A stretch of DNA of 64,000 bases from Actinomadura sp. WMMA1423 (GTDB lineage Bacteria; Actinomycetota; Actinomycetes; Streptosporangiales; Streptosporangiaceae). This document shows, piece by piece, positions 15,879 to 25,121 of this stretch. The translations under genes and the position numbers were made by a program. The notes under the pieces were generated by a model. That model saw only the letters and a list, made by a program, of their open reading frames with translations, made no database searches and was not told the origin of the DNA. Location of the stretch: NCBI RefSeq assembly GCF_006547145.1, contig NZ_CP041244.1, forward strand, positions 2,170,001 to 2,234,000, in the 5' to 3' direction. Every line of letters starts with the position of its first letter. The first letter of the stretch is position 1.

Positions 15879-17240
15879 TCAGAGGACGGCCAGCAGCCGC
15901 TTCCGCTCGAATTCGGTCACCTGGCGGCGGTAGTCCTCCCACTCCTGGCGCTTGTTGCGCAGGAAGAAGTCGAAGACGTGCTCGCCGAGGACGTCGGCCA
16001 TCAGCTCGCTGCGCTCCATCGCGTGGATGGCCTCGTCCAGGTTCTGCGGCAGCGGCTCGATGCCGAGGGCGCGCCGCTCGGCCACGGTGAGGGCCCAGAC
16101 GTCGTCCTCGGCGCCCGGCGGCAGCTCGTAGCCCTCCTCGATCCCCTTGAGGCCGGCGCCGAGGATCGCCGCGAACGCCAGGTAGGGGTTGGCGGCAGTG
16201 TCCAGCGACCGGAACTCGATGCGGGTCGAGTGGCCCTTGTGCGGCTTGTACATGGGGACGCGGATCAGCGCGGACCGGTTGTTGTGCCCCCAGCAGATGT
16301 AGGAGGGGGCCTCTCCCCCAAGGCCCGCGGCGGAGCCGACGTTGCCCCACAGGCGCTTGTAGGAGTTGACCCACTGGTTGCACACGGCGGTGATCTCCGC
16401 GGAGTGCCGCAGCAGCCCGGCGATGAACGCCCGCCCCGCCTTGGAGAGCTTGTACTCCGCGCCGGGCTCGTAGAAGGCGTTGCGGTCGCCCTCGAAGAGC
16501 GACATGTGGGTGTGCATGCCGGAGCCGGGGTACTCGGTGAACGGCTTCGGCATGAAGGAGGCGTGCACGCCCTGCTCCAGCGCGACCTCCTTCATGACGA
16601 GCCGGAACGTCATGATGTTGTCGGCGGTGGTGAGCGCGTCGGCGTACCGGAGGTCGATCTCCTGCTGGCCGGGGGCGCCCTCGTGGTGGCTGTACTCCAC
16701 CGAGATGCCCATCGCCTCGAGCATCGTGATGGCGTTGCGCCGGAAGTCGTGCGCGGCGCTGTGCGGCGTGTGGTCGAAGTAGCCGCCCGAGTCCGCCGGC
16801 TCGGGCTCGCGGCCGTCCTCGGGCTTGTCGTTGAGGAGGAAGAACTCGATCTCGGGGTGGGTGTAGAAGGTGAACCCGAGGTCGGCGGCCCGCGCCAGGG
16901 CCCGCTTGAGGACGTAGCGGGGGTCGGCGAAGCTCGGCGTCCCGTCCGGCATGAGGATGTCGCAGAACATGCGGCCCACGCCCGGGGACTCCGACCGCCA
17001 GGGCAGCACCTGGAAGGTGGACGGGTCCGGCTTGGCGATCATGTCGGCCTCGTAGACCCGGGCGAAGCCCTCGATCGCCGATCCGTCGAAGCCGATGCCC
17101 TCGCCGAAGGCGCCCTCCAGTTCGGCGGGGGCGACGGCCACCGACTTCAGGAACCCGAGCACGTCGGTGAACCACAGCCGGATGAAGCGGATGTCGCGCT
17201 CCTCCAGCGTGCGGAGCACGAACTCCTGCTGACGGTCCAA
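15879..17240 (-). CDS. glnA2: Glutamine synthetase type I, second paralogue (GlnA2-like)
   Basis: 453-aa class I GS of the GlnA2 type. Motifs: LWFTDVLGFLK, GFDGSAIEGFAR, HPEIEFFLL, HHEGAPGQQEIDL, KPFTEYPGSGMHTHMS and NNRSALIRVP. At the position of the adenylylation Tyr it has Trp (DDVWALTVAERRA against [12 protein letters not shown] in GlnA), so GlnE should not modify it. The start is taken as TTG at 17240: GGGAGAGG sits just upstream and the product then begins LDRQQEFVLRTLEE like other GlnA2 proteins. The open frame extends 30 codons further but is not family-like. The substrate could include polyamines or amino alcohols in related paralogues; glutamate is the default reading. Confidence 0.93.
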   Translation of the reverse strand: MDRQQEFVLRTLEERDIRFIRLWFTDVLGFLKSVAVAPAELEGAFGEGIGFDGSAIEGFARVYEADMIAKPDPSTFQVLPWRSESPGVGRMFCDILMPDGTPSFADPRYVLKRALARAADLGFTFYTHPEIEFFLLNDKPEDGREPEPADSGGYFDHTPHSAAHDFRRNAITMLEAMGISVEYSHHEGAPGQQEIDLRYADALTTADNIMTFRLVMKEVALEQGVHASFMPKPFTEYPGSGMHTHMSLFEGDRNAFYEPGAEYKLSKAGRAFIAGLLRHSAEITAVCNQWVNSYKRLWGNVGSAAGLGGEAPSYICWGHNNRSALIRVPMYKPHKGHSTRIEFRSLDTAANPYLAFAAILGAGLKGIEEGYELPPGAEDDVWALTVAERRALGIEPLPQNLDEAIHAMERSELMADVLGEHVFDFFLRNKRQEWEDYRRQVTEFERKRLLAVL

Positions 17241-17352
17241 TGCCCTCTCCCTCGGTACTGCCCTGTCGGCGAGACTGCGTTGTCGACGACGCGGGCCCGG
17301 CATGCCGGCCGTGCTGAGCGGTCCGGCCACACCTGCAGTATGCCCGGCCGCT

Positions 17353-17368
17353 GTTACCGCGACGTTAC
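17353..17368 (-). promoter_or_regulatory. Possible half GlnR site upstream of glnA2
   Basis: On the minus strand GTAAC-n6-GTAAC, with the 11-bp periodicity of GlnR half-sites but only one pair and an imperfect second half (GTAAC for GAAAC). It lies about 115 bp upstream of the TTG start and overlaps the end of the ABC ATPase gene. Weak. Confidence 0.3.
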
Positions 17369-18192
17369 GCGTCCGCGGCCGGTGATCGGAACATATCCGA
17401 CGCGGGACCGTCCTCGATCCGCGCCGCGACCGGGTCGAGGACGCGCGAAAGGAAGGTCCTCGTCCGCTCGTGGCCGGGATCGCCGATCACCTGGGCGGGC
17501 GGCCCCTCCTCCACGACCACGCCGCCGTCCATGAACACCACCCGGTCGGCCACCTCCCGGGCGAAGCTCATCTCGTGGGTGACGACGAGCATCGTCATGC
17601 CCGCCTCGGCGAGCCCGCGCATGACGCCGAGGACGTCCCCGACCAGCTCGGGGTCGAGGGCGGACGTCGGCTCGTCGAACAGCATCACCTCTGGGCCCAT
17701 CGCGAGCGCGCGGGCGATCGCCACGCGCTGCTGCTGGCCGCCGGACAGCTGCGCCGGGTAGGCGCCGACCTTGTCGGCCAGCCCGACCCGCTCCAGGTTC
17801 TCCCTGGCGATCCGCTCGGCCTCCGCCTTCTCCCGCTTCAGCACCTTCCGCTGGGCGATCATGACGTTGCCGAGGGCGGTCAGGTGCGGGAAGAGGTTGA
17901 ACGCCTGGAAGACCATGCCGATCCGGCGGCGGACGGCGTCGATGTCGACCTCGGGGCCCGTGACCTCGGCGCCGCCGACCCGGACCGTCCCGGCGGAGGG
18001 CTCCTCCAGCAGGTTGACGCAGCGCAGCAGCGTGGACTTGCCCGAGCCGGAGGGGCCGATCACGCAGACGACCTCCCCGGCCTCGACACGGAAGTCGATG
18101 CCGCGCAGCACCTCGTTCGACCCGAACGACTTGCGCAGGCCGCTGATCTCGATGGCCGCCGTGCTCCCGGTGTCCTCGACGAGGCTCGTCAT
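17365..18192 (-). CDS. Polar amino-acid ABC transporter, ATP-binding protein
   Basis: 275-aa ATPase of the polar amino-acid (GluA/GlnQ-like) importer family. Motifs: Walker [11 protein letters not shown]-loop [11 protein letters not shown], signature LSGGQQQR, Walker [13 protein letters not shown], and the H-loop VTHEM. The upstream open frame is a shadow of the permease; the real ATG at 18192 shares a 4-nt ATGA overlap with the permease stop, indicating translational coupling. With the permease and lipoprotein it forms a complete three-gene importer directly upstream of glnA2-glnE, consistent with glutamate or glutamine uptake. Confidence 0.93.
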   Translation of the reverse strand: MTSLVEDTGSTAAIEISGLRKSFGSNEVLRGIDFRVEAGEVVCVIGPSGSGKSTLLRCVNLLEEPSAGTVRVGGAEVTGPEVDIDAVRRRIGMVFQAFNLFPHLTALGNVMIAQRKVLKREKAEAERIARENLERVGLADKVGAYPAQLSGGQQQRVAIARALAMGPEVMLFDEPTSALDPELVGDVLGVMRGLAEAGMTMLVVTHEMSFAREVADRVVFMDGGVVVEEGPPAQVIGDPGHERTRTFLSRVLDPVAARIEDGPASDMFRSPAADA

Positions 18193-19016
18193 CGCCGCCC
18201 CCTGCGCTGCCGCGCCTCCAGCCGCCGGGCCAGCAGGCTCAGCGGGATCGTGATGAGCAGATAGCAGACCCCGGCCACGATGATCGGGGTGGTGTTGCCC
18301 TGCTGGCCGGCGAGGTCGCGGCCGAACTTGGTGAGCTCCCGCTCCCCGAGGGTGATGCCGAGGAACAGCACGAGCGAGGAGTCCTTGCAGAGCAGCACCA
18401 GCTCGTTGGTCAGCGGCGGGATGATGATCCGGAACGCCTGCGGGATGACGATCGAGCGCATCGCGCGGGTGTGCGACATGCCGAGCGACCGCGCCGCCTC
18501 CAGCTGCCCCTTCGGGACGGCCTCGATCCCGGCCCGGATCGTCTCGGCCATGTACGCGGCGGCGAGGCCGAGGGCGAGGCCCGCCTGGCCCGCGGCGCCG
18601 CCGGGGATGTTGGTGCCCGGGAAGGCCAGCGGCACCCCGACGCCCACGAAGATGAAGATCAGCAGCAGCGGCAGGCCGCGGAAGACCTCGATGTAGGCGG
18701 TGGCGAACCACCGGTACGGGGGGACCGACGACAGCCGCATCAGGGCGACGACCAGCCCGCCGCCGAGGCCGAGGCCGAACCCGACCGCGGTGTAGACGGC
18801 GGTGTTGCGGAGCCCGACCGTGATGACGTCGGGGAACAGGCTTTTCGCGACCTCCCAGTTGGCGAAGTTCAGCCGCAGGGTGCCCCAGTCCGCGAGCGCC
18901 GCGACGACCACCACGACGACGACGAAGAGCCCGTACTGGCCGCCGAGGGAGAGCTGCCGGCGGCGCCGGCGGGTCAGCCCGCCCGGCACCGCCGCCCCGG
19001 CCGGCTCGGCGGTCAC
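18189..19016 (-). CDS. Polar amino-acid ABC transporter, permease
   Basis: 275-aa inner-membrane permease of the His/Glu/Gln/Arg/opine family. A basic N-terminus precedes about five hydrophobic segments. The cytoplasmic EAA loop that docks the ATPase reads [22 protein letters not shown]. The start is uncertain: the GTG at 19016 overlaps the TGA of the lipoprotein gene (GTGA) and is chosen for coupling; an ATG at 19055 would add 13 residues. Only one permease is encoded, so it presumably works as a homodimer, unlike GluC/GluD pairs. Confidence 0.9.
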   Translation of the reverse strand: MTAEPAGAAVPGGLTRRRRRQLSLGGQYGLFVVVVVVVAALADWGTLRLNFANWEVAKSLFPDVITVGLRNTAVYTAVGFGLGLGGGLVVALMRLSSVPPYRWFATAYIEVFRGLPLLLIFIFVGVGVPLAFPGTNIPGGAAGQAGLALGLAAAYMAETIRAGIEAVPKGQLEAARSLGMSHTRAMRSIVIPQAFRIIIPPLTNELVLLCKDSSLVLFLGITLGERELTKFGRDLAGQQGNTTPIIVAGVCYLLITIPLSLLARRLEARQRRGRR

Positions 19017-19837
19017 GAGCCGCTGCCGGCGCTCGGCGGCATTGGACCGATCCACTTCTCGTAGATCCGCTTGTAGGTCCCGTCCGACTTCGCCTTGGCG
19101 ATCACGTCGTTCGTCATCTTCACCAACTCGGGGTTGTGGCCCTTGCGCATCCAGAACCCGTACTGCTCGCCGGTGTTGAGGTTCGCGGCGATCTCGAAGG
19201 CGGAGTTCGCCGGGTCCTTCAGCCAGCCCTTGACGACCGGGTCGTCCTGCACGATCACGTCCACCTGGCCGGTGCGCAGGCCGTCCAGCTCGGCGTTGGA
19301 GTTGTCGAACGAGCGGGGGTCGAAGCCCTTGCCCTTGACGAAGTCCTCACCGGTGGTGCTCGCCTGCGAGCCGAGCTTCAGCTTCTTGGCCTTGACGTCG
19401 TCGAGGGAGGTGATCCCGCTGCCCTTCTTCGCCATCAGCGACTGCGTGGCGTCGAAGTAGGGGGAGGAGACGTCCATGAACTTCACCCGGTCGGGCTTGA
19501 TCGTCATGCCGCCCATCTGGATGTCGCACTTGCCGGCGTTCAGCGCCGAGCCCGTCTTCATCGTCTCGAACGGGGTGTCCACGATCTTCTGGGTGACGCC
19601 GAGCCGCTTGGCGACGAGGTCGATGAGCTCGACGTCGAAGCCGACGACCTTGCCGCTCTTCTTGTCCTCCGACTGGAAGGGCGGGTAGGGCAGGTGCGTG
19701 CACGAGGTGAGCGCGCCCTTCTCGATGAGCTTCACGCCCTGCACCGTCGCGCCCTCGTCGCCGCCGCACGCCGAGGCCGTCAGCGCCAGGGCCGCGAGCC
19801 CCGCGCCGAGCGCCCCGAGTGTCGTCCGTCTCGACAC
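19013..19837 (-). CDS. Amino-acid ABC transporter substrate-binding lipoprotein
   Basis: 274-aa extracellular solute-binding protein, family 3 type. The signal peptide ends in a lipobox, LTASAC, so Cys24 should be lipidated. [11 protein letters not shown] and [15 protein letters not shown] are the usual first-lobe motifs, followed by [15 protein letters not shown] and [10 protein letters not shown]. The ligand is probably glutamate, glutamine or another polar amino acid; exact specificity is not readable. It is first in its operon, and the 170-bp space to the terpene synthase gene must hold its promoter. Confidence 0.92.
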   Translation of the reverse strand: MSRRTTLGALGAGLAALALTASACGGDEGATVQGVKLIEKGALTSCTHLPYPPFQSEDKKSGKVVGFDVELIDLVAKRLGVTQKIVDTPFETMKTGSALNAGKCDIQMGGMTIKPDRVKFMDVSSPYFDATQSLMAKKGSGITSLDDVKAKKLKLGSQASTTGEDFVKGKGFDPRSFDNSNAELDGLRTGQVDVIVQDDPVVKGWLKDPANSAFEIAANLNTGEQYGFWMRKGHNPELVKMTNDVIAKAKSDGTYKRIYEKWIGPMPPSAGSGS

Positions 19838-20031
19838 GTTTCCTCCTGATCATCTGTCTTCGGATCCCCGCACTATCGCACGGCCGCCCGGGTGGGCGGC
19901 AGGGGCGGGGCTGACTCGCCCGTGACCGTCCCCGGATATCCGTTTCCCGGAAATTGACGTGGCGATCATCGGCGGCCGCGGCGGTGATCGTTAGCGTGGG
20001 CGCTGTCGTGGACATCTCACTTCTTCTCTCG

Positions 20032-21027
20032 ATGACCGACCGGGTGAGCGCCCTGGCCACCCCGTCGGCCATGCATCCGGAGTCGTGGCAGCTGTGCGCG
20101 CAGGTGGAGGCCTGGGCCCGCGGCCGCGGCCTGGTGCTCGGGGATCCCGACACCTCCCCGCTCGGCCGGGCGCGCTGCGAGCGGCTCGCCGCCCGCGTCC
20201 TGCCGTCCGCCGACCTCGCCGCCGTGGACCTGTTCGCCCGCTGGCTCACCTGGGCGCTGGCCCTGGACGACACGCTGGACCACCCGCCGCTCGCCGACAG
20301 CGGCAGCGCCGTGCACGCGCTCTGCGACGACCTGCTGCGCGCGATGCGGCGCGGCCACGCCCGGCCCGGCGCCCGCCCGCTGGAGGCGGCGCTGGTGGAG
20401 CTGTGGCAGGCCACGTCCAAGGGGATGAGCCGCGACTGGCGCCGCCGGTTCATGCTGCACCTGGAGGCGCACCGCGACGGCTGCGCCGAGGAGGCGGTGA
20501 ACCGGCGGATCGGGCACGTCCCGACCGAGGCGGAGTACCCGGCGCTGCGCCGCCGCGCGTGCGGGCCGTTCCTGTTCGACCTGATCGAAGTCGTCCTCGG
20601 CGTCGAGCTGCCCGCGCGGCTGCTGCGCACGCCCGCCTGGAAGACCCTCGCCGACGGCGTCGCCGACGTGCTCGCCTGGGCCAACGACCTCGCCTCGCAC
20701 GATCTGGAGGCCGAGCGCGGCGACTTCCACGACCTGCCCGCCGTCCTCGCCAGGGCGCGCGGGCTGGACGAGGCGCGGGCGGCCGCCCTGGTGGCCGACC
20801 GGATCGCCGACCGGCTGGAGGAGGCGTGGTCGGCGGCGCGCAGGCTGCCGGAGATGCTCGACCGGCTGGACCTCACGGTCGCGCAGCGCTCCGCCGCCGC
20901 GCAGGTCGTCAAGGTCCTGCTGGACACGCCGCGCGCGCACATGGACTGGCTCGCCGAGTCCGGCCGCTACGGACCGGACGCCTCCCCCGCGCCTCCGCGC
21001 CTGGACGCGCTCGCGTCGCTGCGCTGA
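20032..21027 (+). CDS. Class I terpene synthase
   Basis: Soluble terpene cyclase of about 331 residues, the usual size for bacterial single-domain mono- or sesquiterpene synthases. Both metal-binding motifs are visible: the Asp-rich DDTLD starting at Asp79, and the NSE triad Asn218-Asp219, Ser222, Glu226 in WANDLASHDLEAE. The expected downstream RxxxxxRY pair is not obvious. No prenyltransferase, P450 or methyltransferase lies beside it, so the product cannot be guessed. The start is uncertain: the ATG at 20032 lacks a Shine-Dalgarno, and a GTG at 20008 could be used, perhaps leaderless. Its last 61 bp overlap the opposing regulator. Confidence 0.82.
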   Translation: MTDRVSALATPSAMHPESWQLCAQVEAWARGRGLVLGDPDTSPLGRARCERLAARVLPSADLAAVDLFARWLTWALALDDTLDHPPLADSGSAVHALCDDLLRAMRRGHARPGARPLEAALVELWQATSKGMSRDWRRRFMLHLEAHRDGCAEEAVNRRIGHVPTEAEYPALRRRACGPFLFDLIEVVLGVELPARLLRTPAWKTLADGVADVLAWANDLASHDLEAERGDFHDLPAVLARARGLDEARAAALVADRIADRLEEAWSAARRLPEMLDRLDLTVAQRSAAAQVVKVLLDTPRAHMDWLAESGRYGPDASPAPPRLDALASLR

Positions 21028-21992
21028 GCGCCGGCGAGGGCGTCCCCGGCCGGCGTGCGAACGTACAGGACCCGGCGGCCCATGCGGTGCCCCGTGACGA
21101 GGCCGCAGGCGCGCAGCACGCCGAGGTGCTGGCTGACGGCCCCCGCGGTCACCCCCGTCCGCCTCGCGAGGTCGGTGGTGGAGGCGGGCGTGGCGAGCGC
21201 CGTGAGCAGCTCGGCGCGGCGGCGTCCCATCAGCGCGGCCAGGGCGCCCGCGCGCGGCCCCTCCGCCGGGCCGGTCTCCCACAGCGTCGCGACGCCGCGC
21301 GGCGGGTAGCTGAGCATCGGCTGGTAGGGGGGCACCATCACCGAGACCTGCGGCCACACGAACGCGCTCGGGACGAGAAGGATCCCGCGCCCGGCCAGCT
21401 CTCCGCGGAAGTCCCAGGGGCGGTCGACGGTGAGCGTCCCGGCGCGCCAGGAGACGGCCTCGTGCAGGTCGGCGAACACGCCCGCCGCGCCCTCGGCTGC
21501 CAGCGCTCCGCTGCGGCGCAGGACGTCCCCCTCCAGGAGGTCGCGGACGCGCGGCCAGAACGGCTCCACGGCGGCCTCCCAGTACCTCTCGAGGAGGTCG
21601 GCGAGCGTCTCCAGGGCGCGGACCGGATCGGCGGCCATGGCGCGGCGGGCGGGAGCGAGCGGACGGCCGGGCCCGGCCCAGCTCAGCTCCGCGGCGACGA
21701 CCTCGGGCGGGGCGGCGCGCACGGTCGCGAGCTCCGCGCCGAGGTCGGGCAGCGGCGTGTCCGGAGGCGGGGTGAGGAAGTCGGGGATGTACCCGGCGGC
21801 CGAGACGACCTCGAGCAGCGGCTCGACGCCGAGCCCGCGCAGGCGGGGCCGGACCCGGCGCACCCAGGGCAGGTGGAGCGCGTGGCCGGACGGGTCGGCG
21901 AGCACCCGCACGCTGCGCACCAGCTCCCACAGCGGCGAGAACGCGAACCGCACCCGCGCCACGTCGTCCGGCGCGAGGAGGAACTCGATCAT
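20967..21992 (-). CDS. DUF5937/ArsR-type HTH transcriptional regulator
   Basis: 341-aa one-component regulator. The long N-terminal part (opening FAFSPLWELVRSVRVL) is the DUF5937-type sensor seen in actinobacteria. The C-terminal winged helix (about residues 235-305) has the ArsR pattern LLTALATPASTTDLARRTGV followed by QHLGVLRACGLVTGHRMGRR. No metal-binding Cys cluster is present, so it is unlikely to sense heavy metals. It diverges from an MFS transporter, and a perfect palindrome overlaps its own start codon, implying autoregulation and control of the pump. The 3' end overlaps the terpene synthase gene tail to tail. Confidence 0.85.
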   Translation of the reverse strand: MIEFLLAPDDVARVRFAFSPLWELVRSVRVLADPSGHALHLPWVRRVRPRLRGLGVEPLLEVVSAAGYIPDFLTPPPDTPLPDLGAELATVRAAPPEVVAAELSWAGPGRPLAPARRAMAADPVRALETLADLLERYWEAAVEPFWPRVRDLLEGDVLRRSGALAAEGAAGVFADLHEAVSWRAGTLTVDRPWDFRGELAGRGILLVPSAFVWPQVSVMVPPYQPMLSYPPRGVATLWETGPAEGPRAGALAALMGRRRAELLTALATPASTTDLARRTGVTAGAVSQHLGVLRACGLVTGHRMGRRVLYVRTPAGDALAGAQRSDASASRRGGAGEASGP

Positions 21993-22008
21993 TTAGCCCA
22001 GACTAAAT
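21991..22008. promoter_or_regulatory. Palindromic operator between the ArsR-type regulator and MFS gene
   Basis: ATTTAG-n6-CTAAAT, perfect 6-bp arms in AT-rich DNA that stands out from the 73% GC background. It overlaps the regulator's ATG (21990-21992) and lies 40 bp before the MFS start. This is the placement expected of a self-binding site for the adjacent ArsR-type protein. Confidence 0.75.
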
Positions 22009-22047
22009 AAATGTCTCGGCGCGCGCGAGGCCACCACCATCGGGAAA

Positions 22048-23307
22048 GTGACCACTCTGGAAGAGACTCCCGCCGGTCCCGCTCCCGGCAGGTTCGCGGC
22101 GTTCCTGGCGCCCCGGGTCGGCGGCCTCCCCCGGCCGTTCTGGGTGCTGTGGGCGGGCACCCTGCTCAACCGCCTCGGGACCATGGTCGAGCCTTTCCTC
22201 GGCCTGTACCTGACGACCGTGCGCGGGCTGTCGCTCGCCCAGGCCGGGGTGGCGATGGCCGTGCTGGGCGCGGGGTCGCTCGCCGGGCAGCTGGCGGGCG
22301 GCGCGCTCGCCGACCGCCTCGGCCGCCGCGTGACGCTGACGTTCGCGACCGTCGGCACCGGCGCGGCCATGCTCGCGCTCGGCTACGCCCAGGGCCTGCC
22401 CGCCATCCTCGCGACGGCGCTGGTCCTCGGCCTCCTGCTGGACATGTACCGGCCCGCCGCGCAGGCGATGGTGGCCGACATCATCTCCCCCGCCGACCGC
22501 CCGCGCGCCTTCGGACTGCTGTTCTGGGCGGTCAACCTCGGCTGGGCGGTCGCCATGGTGCTCGGCGGGACGCTCGCGCAGGAGGGCTTCCTCTGGCTGT
22601 TCTGGATCGACGCCCTCACCTGCGCGGCGTTCGGGCTCCTCGTGTGGCGGGCCGTCCCGGAGACGCGCGTGCGGGACGTCCACGCCGCGCCGGCGGGCGG
22701 GTTCGGCCGGGTCCTGCGCGACCGGGTGATGGTCGGCTACGTGCTGGTCACCCTCGTCTACACGTTCGTGCTCATGCAGGGCATGACGACGATGCCGCTC
22801 GCCATGAAGGAGGACGGGCTCGGCCCGCGCTCCTACGGCCTGGCGATCGCCGCCAACGGCGTGCTGATCATCATCGTCCAGCCGCTGGTGAACGCGTGGC
22901 TGGCCCGGCGCGACCACAGCCTCGTGCTCGTGGCGGGGTTCGTGCTGGTCGGGGCCGGCTACGGGCTCACCTCGCTCGCCTCCTCCGTGCAGGCCTACAC
23001 CGCGACGATCCTGGTGTGGACGCTCGGGGAGATCACCGCGGCGTCCGTCCTGCAGGCCGTGGTCGCCGACCTCGCGCCCGCGCGGCTGCGCGGCCGGTAC
23101 GGCGGCCTGTACGGGATGGCGTGGTCGGGCGGCTTCCTGCTGGCGCCGCTCGGCGGCACCCAGCTGCTGGGCGCCGGAGGGGCGCCCGCACTGTGGCTGA
23201 CCTGCGCGGGTCTCGCCCTGGCGGCCGCCGCGGCGCAGCTCGCCCTGGGCCCCGCGATCCGGCGGCGGCGGGCCGCCGTGCTCGACGCCCACTTCTCGTC
23301 AAAGTGA
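22048..23307 (+). CDS. MFS transporter
   Basis: 419-aa major facilitator with 12 predicted membrane segments. The loop 2-3 signature is GALADRLGRRV and a related loop in the second half is NAWLARRDHSLV. It belongs to the small-drug or metabolite efflux branch by overall look; the substrate is unknown. The start is GTG at 22048. It is transcribed away from the ArsR/DUF5937 regulator across a palindromic operator, so expression probably responds to whatever that regulator senses. nadE follows 32 bp later and may be read through. Confidence 0.87.
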   Translation: MTTLEETPAGPAPGRFAAFLAPRVGGLPRPFWVLWAGTLLNRLGTMVEPFLGLYLTTVRGLSLAQAGVAMAVLGAGSLAGQLAGGALADRLGRRVTLTFATVGTGAAMLALGYAQGLPAILATALVLGLLLDMYRPAAQAMVADIISPADRPRAFGLLFWAVNLGWAVAMVLGGTLAQEGFLWLFWIDALTCAAFGLLVWRAVPETRVRDVHAAPAGGFGRVLRDRVMVGYVLVTLVYTFVLMQGMTTMPLAMKEDGLGPRSYGLAIAANGVLIIIVQPLVNAWLARRDHSLVLVAGFVLVGAGYGLTSLASSVQAYTATILVWTLGEITAASVLQAVVADLAPARLRGRYGGLYGMAWSGGFLLAPLGGTQLLGAGGAPALWLTCAGLALAAAAAQLALGPAIRRRRAAVLDAHFSSK

Positions 23308-23339
23308 CGAAACCGGGTCCGGCGTTCTACCCTTGGACC

Positions 23340-25121
23340 GTGGCACAACTAAGGCTCGCGCTCGCGCAGGTGAACTCGACCGTAGGCGACCTGGACGGCA
23401 ACGCCGACCGGATAGTGGCGTGGACGCGCCGCGCCGCCGAGGCCGGCGCGCACCTCGTCGCGTTCCCGGAGATGATGCTGACCGGCTATCCCGTGGAGGA
23501 CCTCGCGCTGCGCGCGTCCTTCGTCGAGGCGTCCCGCGACGTCCTCGAACGCCTGGCCCGCCGCCTCGCCGACGAGGGCCTCGGCGATCTGCCCGTCGTG
23601 ACCGGCTACCTCGACGCCCCGGCGACCGGGACCCGGGCCGGGCGGCCCGGGCTGCCGCTGAACGCCGCCGCGTGGCTGCACGGCGGCGAGGTGCTCGTCC
23701 GCTCCGCCAAGCACCACCTGCCCAACTACGGCGTGTTCGACGAGTACCGGATCTTCGCCCGCGGCGACCGGCTGCCCGTCGTCCGGGTGCACGGCGTGGA
23801 CGTCGCCACCGTCATCTGCGAGGACCTCTGGCAGGACGGCGGCCCGGTCGGCGTCACCCGCGCCACGGGCGCGGGCCTGCTGCTGTCGGTCAACGCCTCC
23901 CCCTACGAGCGCAACAAGGACGACGTCCGCCTCGAACTGTGCGCCGACCGCGCCCGCGAGGCCGGCTGCGCGCTCGCCTACGTCAACCTGGTCGGCGGCC
24001 AGGACGAGCTCGTCTTCGACGGCGACTCGGTCATCGTCGGCCCGGACGGCTCCCCCCTCGCCCGCGCCCCCCAGTTCGTCGAGCACCTCCTCGTCGCCGA
24101 CCTCGACCTGCCCGCCGCCGGCCCGGCCGCGGACGAGGGCCCCGCCCGCGTCGACGCCCAGGACGGCACCACGATCACGATCGACCGGCACGTCCTGTCC
24201 GCCGACCCGCTGCCCGCGTACCCCGCGGAGCAGCCGGCGGTCGCGCGGCCCCTGGAGGACCTCGCCGAGGTGTACGCGGCGCTCGTCCTCGGCACCCGCG
24301 ACTACATCCGCAAGAACGGCTTCCGCACGGTCGTCCTCGGCCTGTCCGGCGGCATCGACTCCGCCCTCGTCGCCACCATCGCCTCCGACGCGATCGGCCC
24401 GGAGAACGTGCACGCCGTCCTGCTGCCGAGCCGCTACTCCTCGGAGGGCTCCGTCGTGGACGCCGAGGAGCTCGTGAAGCGGCAGGGGATCAACTCGCGC
24501 ATCGTCCCCATCGCCGGCATGGTCGAGGCGTTCGAGGAGCAGCTCGACCTGCACGGCCTGGCCGAGGAGAACCTCCAGGCCCGCATCCGCGCCAACGTCT
24601 GGATGGCCCTGTCCAACGAGGACGGCCACCTCGTGCTCACCGGCGGCAACAAGAGCGAGCTGGCCACCGGCTACTCCACCCTCTACGGCGACTCCGCGGG
24701 CGGGTTCGGCCCCATCAAGGACGTCTTCAAACTCACCGTCTGGGACCTCGCACGCTGGCGCAACGCCCAGGTGGGCGCGGACTCGCCGCTCCTGCACCCG
24801 TTCGAGCAGGAGCCCATCCCCGAGGCGATCATCGTCAAGGAGCCGTCCGCCGAACTGCGCCCGGACCAGCGCGACCGCGACAGCCTCCCCGAGTACGCCC
24901 TCCTCGACCCGATCCTGACCGACTACGTCGAGCGCGACATGGGCCGCGACGCCCTCGTCGCCGCCGGCCACGACCCGGACCTGGTCGAACGCGCCATCCG
25001 CCTCGTCGACATCGCCGAGTACAAGCGCCGCCAGTACCCGCCCGGCCCCAAGATCACCCCGAAGAACTTCGGCCGCGACCGCCGCCTCCCCATAACCAAC
25101 CGCTGGAAAGAGCAGTCCTAG
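23340..25121 (+). CDS. nadE: Glutamine-dependent NAD+ synthetase
   Basis: Final step of NAD synthesis: amidation of deamido-NAD with ammonia released from glutamine. The 593-aa protein fuses an N-terminal nitrilase-type glutaminase, with catalytic Glu in AFPEMMLTGYP, Lys in SAKHHLPNYGVFDEYR and Cys in TVICEDLWQDGG, to a C-terminal synthetase with P-loop VLGLSGGIDSALVA and GGNKSELATGYSTLYGD. The start is GTG at 23340 (VAQLRLALAQVN); upstream frame is a shadow of the MFS gene. The stop is followed at once by one of the inverted structured elements. Confidence 0.96.
   Translation: MAQLRLALAQVNSTVGDLDGNADRIVAWTRRAAEAGAHLVAFPEMMLTGYPVEDLALRASFVEASRDVLERLARRLADEGLGDLPVVTGYLDAPATGTRAGRPGLPLNAAAWLHGGEVLVRSAKHHLPNYGVFDEYRIFARGDRLPVVRVHGVDVATVICEDLWQDGGPVGVTRATGAGLLLSVNASPYERNKDDVRLELCADRAREAGCALAYVNLVGGQDELVFDGDSVIVGPDGSPLARAPQFVEHLLVADLDLPAAGPAADEGPARVDAQDGTTITIDRHVLSADPLPAYPAEQPAVARPLEDLAEVYAALVLGTRDYIRKNGFRTVVLGLSGGIDSALVATIASDAIGPENVHAVLLPSRYSSEGSVVDAEELVKRQGINSRIVPIAGMVEAFEEQLDLHGLAEENLQARIRANVWMALSNEDGHLVLTGGNKSELATGYSTLYGDSAGGFGPIKDVFKLTVWDLARWRNAQVGADSPLLHPFEQEPIPEAIIVKEPSAELRPDQRDRDSLPEYALLDPILTDYVERDMGRDALVAAGHDPDLVERAIRLVDIAEYKRRQYPPGPKITPKNFGRDRRLPITNRWKEQS

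Noticed and set aside
11789..16090. 1433-codon plus-strand open frame across the PAP2 and glnE genes
   Set aside because: Antisense to glnE with repetitive composition; glnE has all its motifs on the other strand.
19838..20007. GlnR box upstream of the ABC importer lipoprotein
   Set aside because: One GAAAC-like word is present on the minus strand, but the paired half-site is off by one base and no four-part box can be built.
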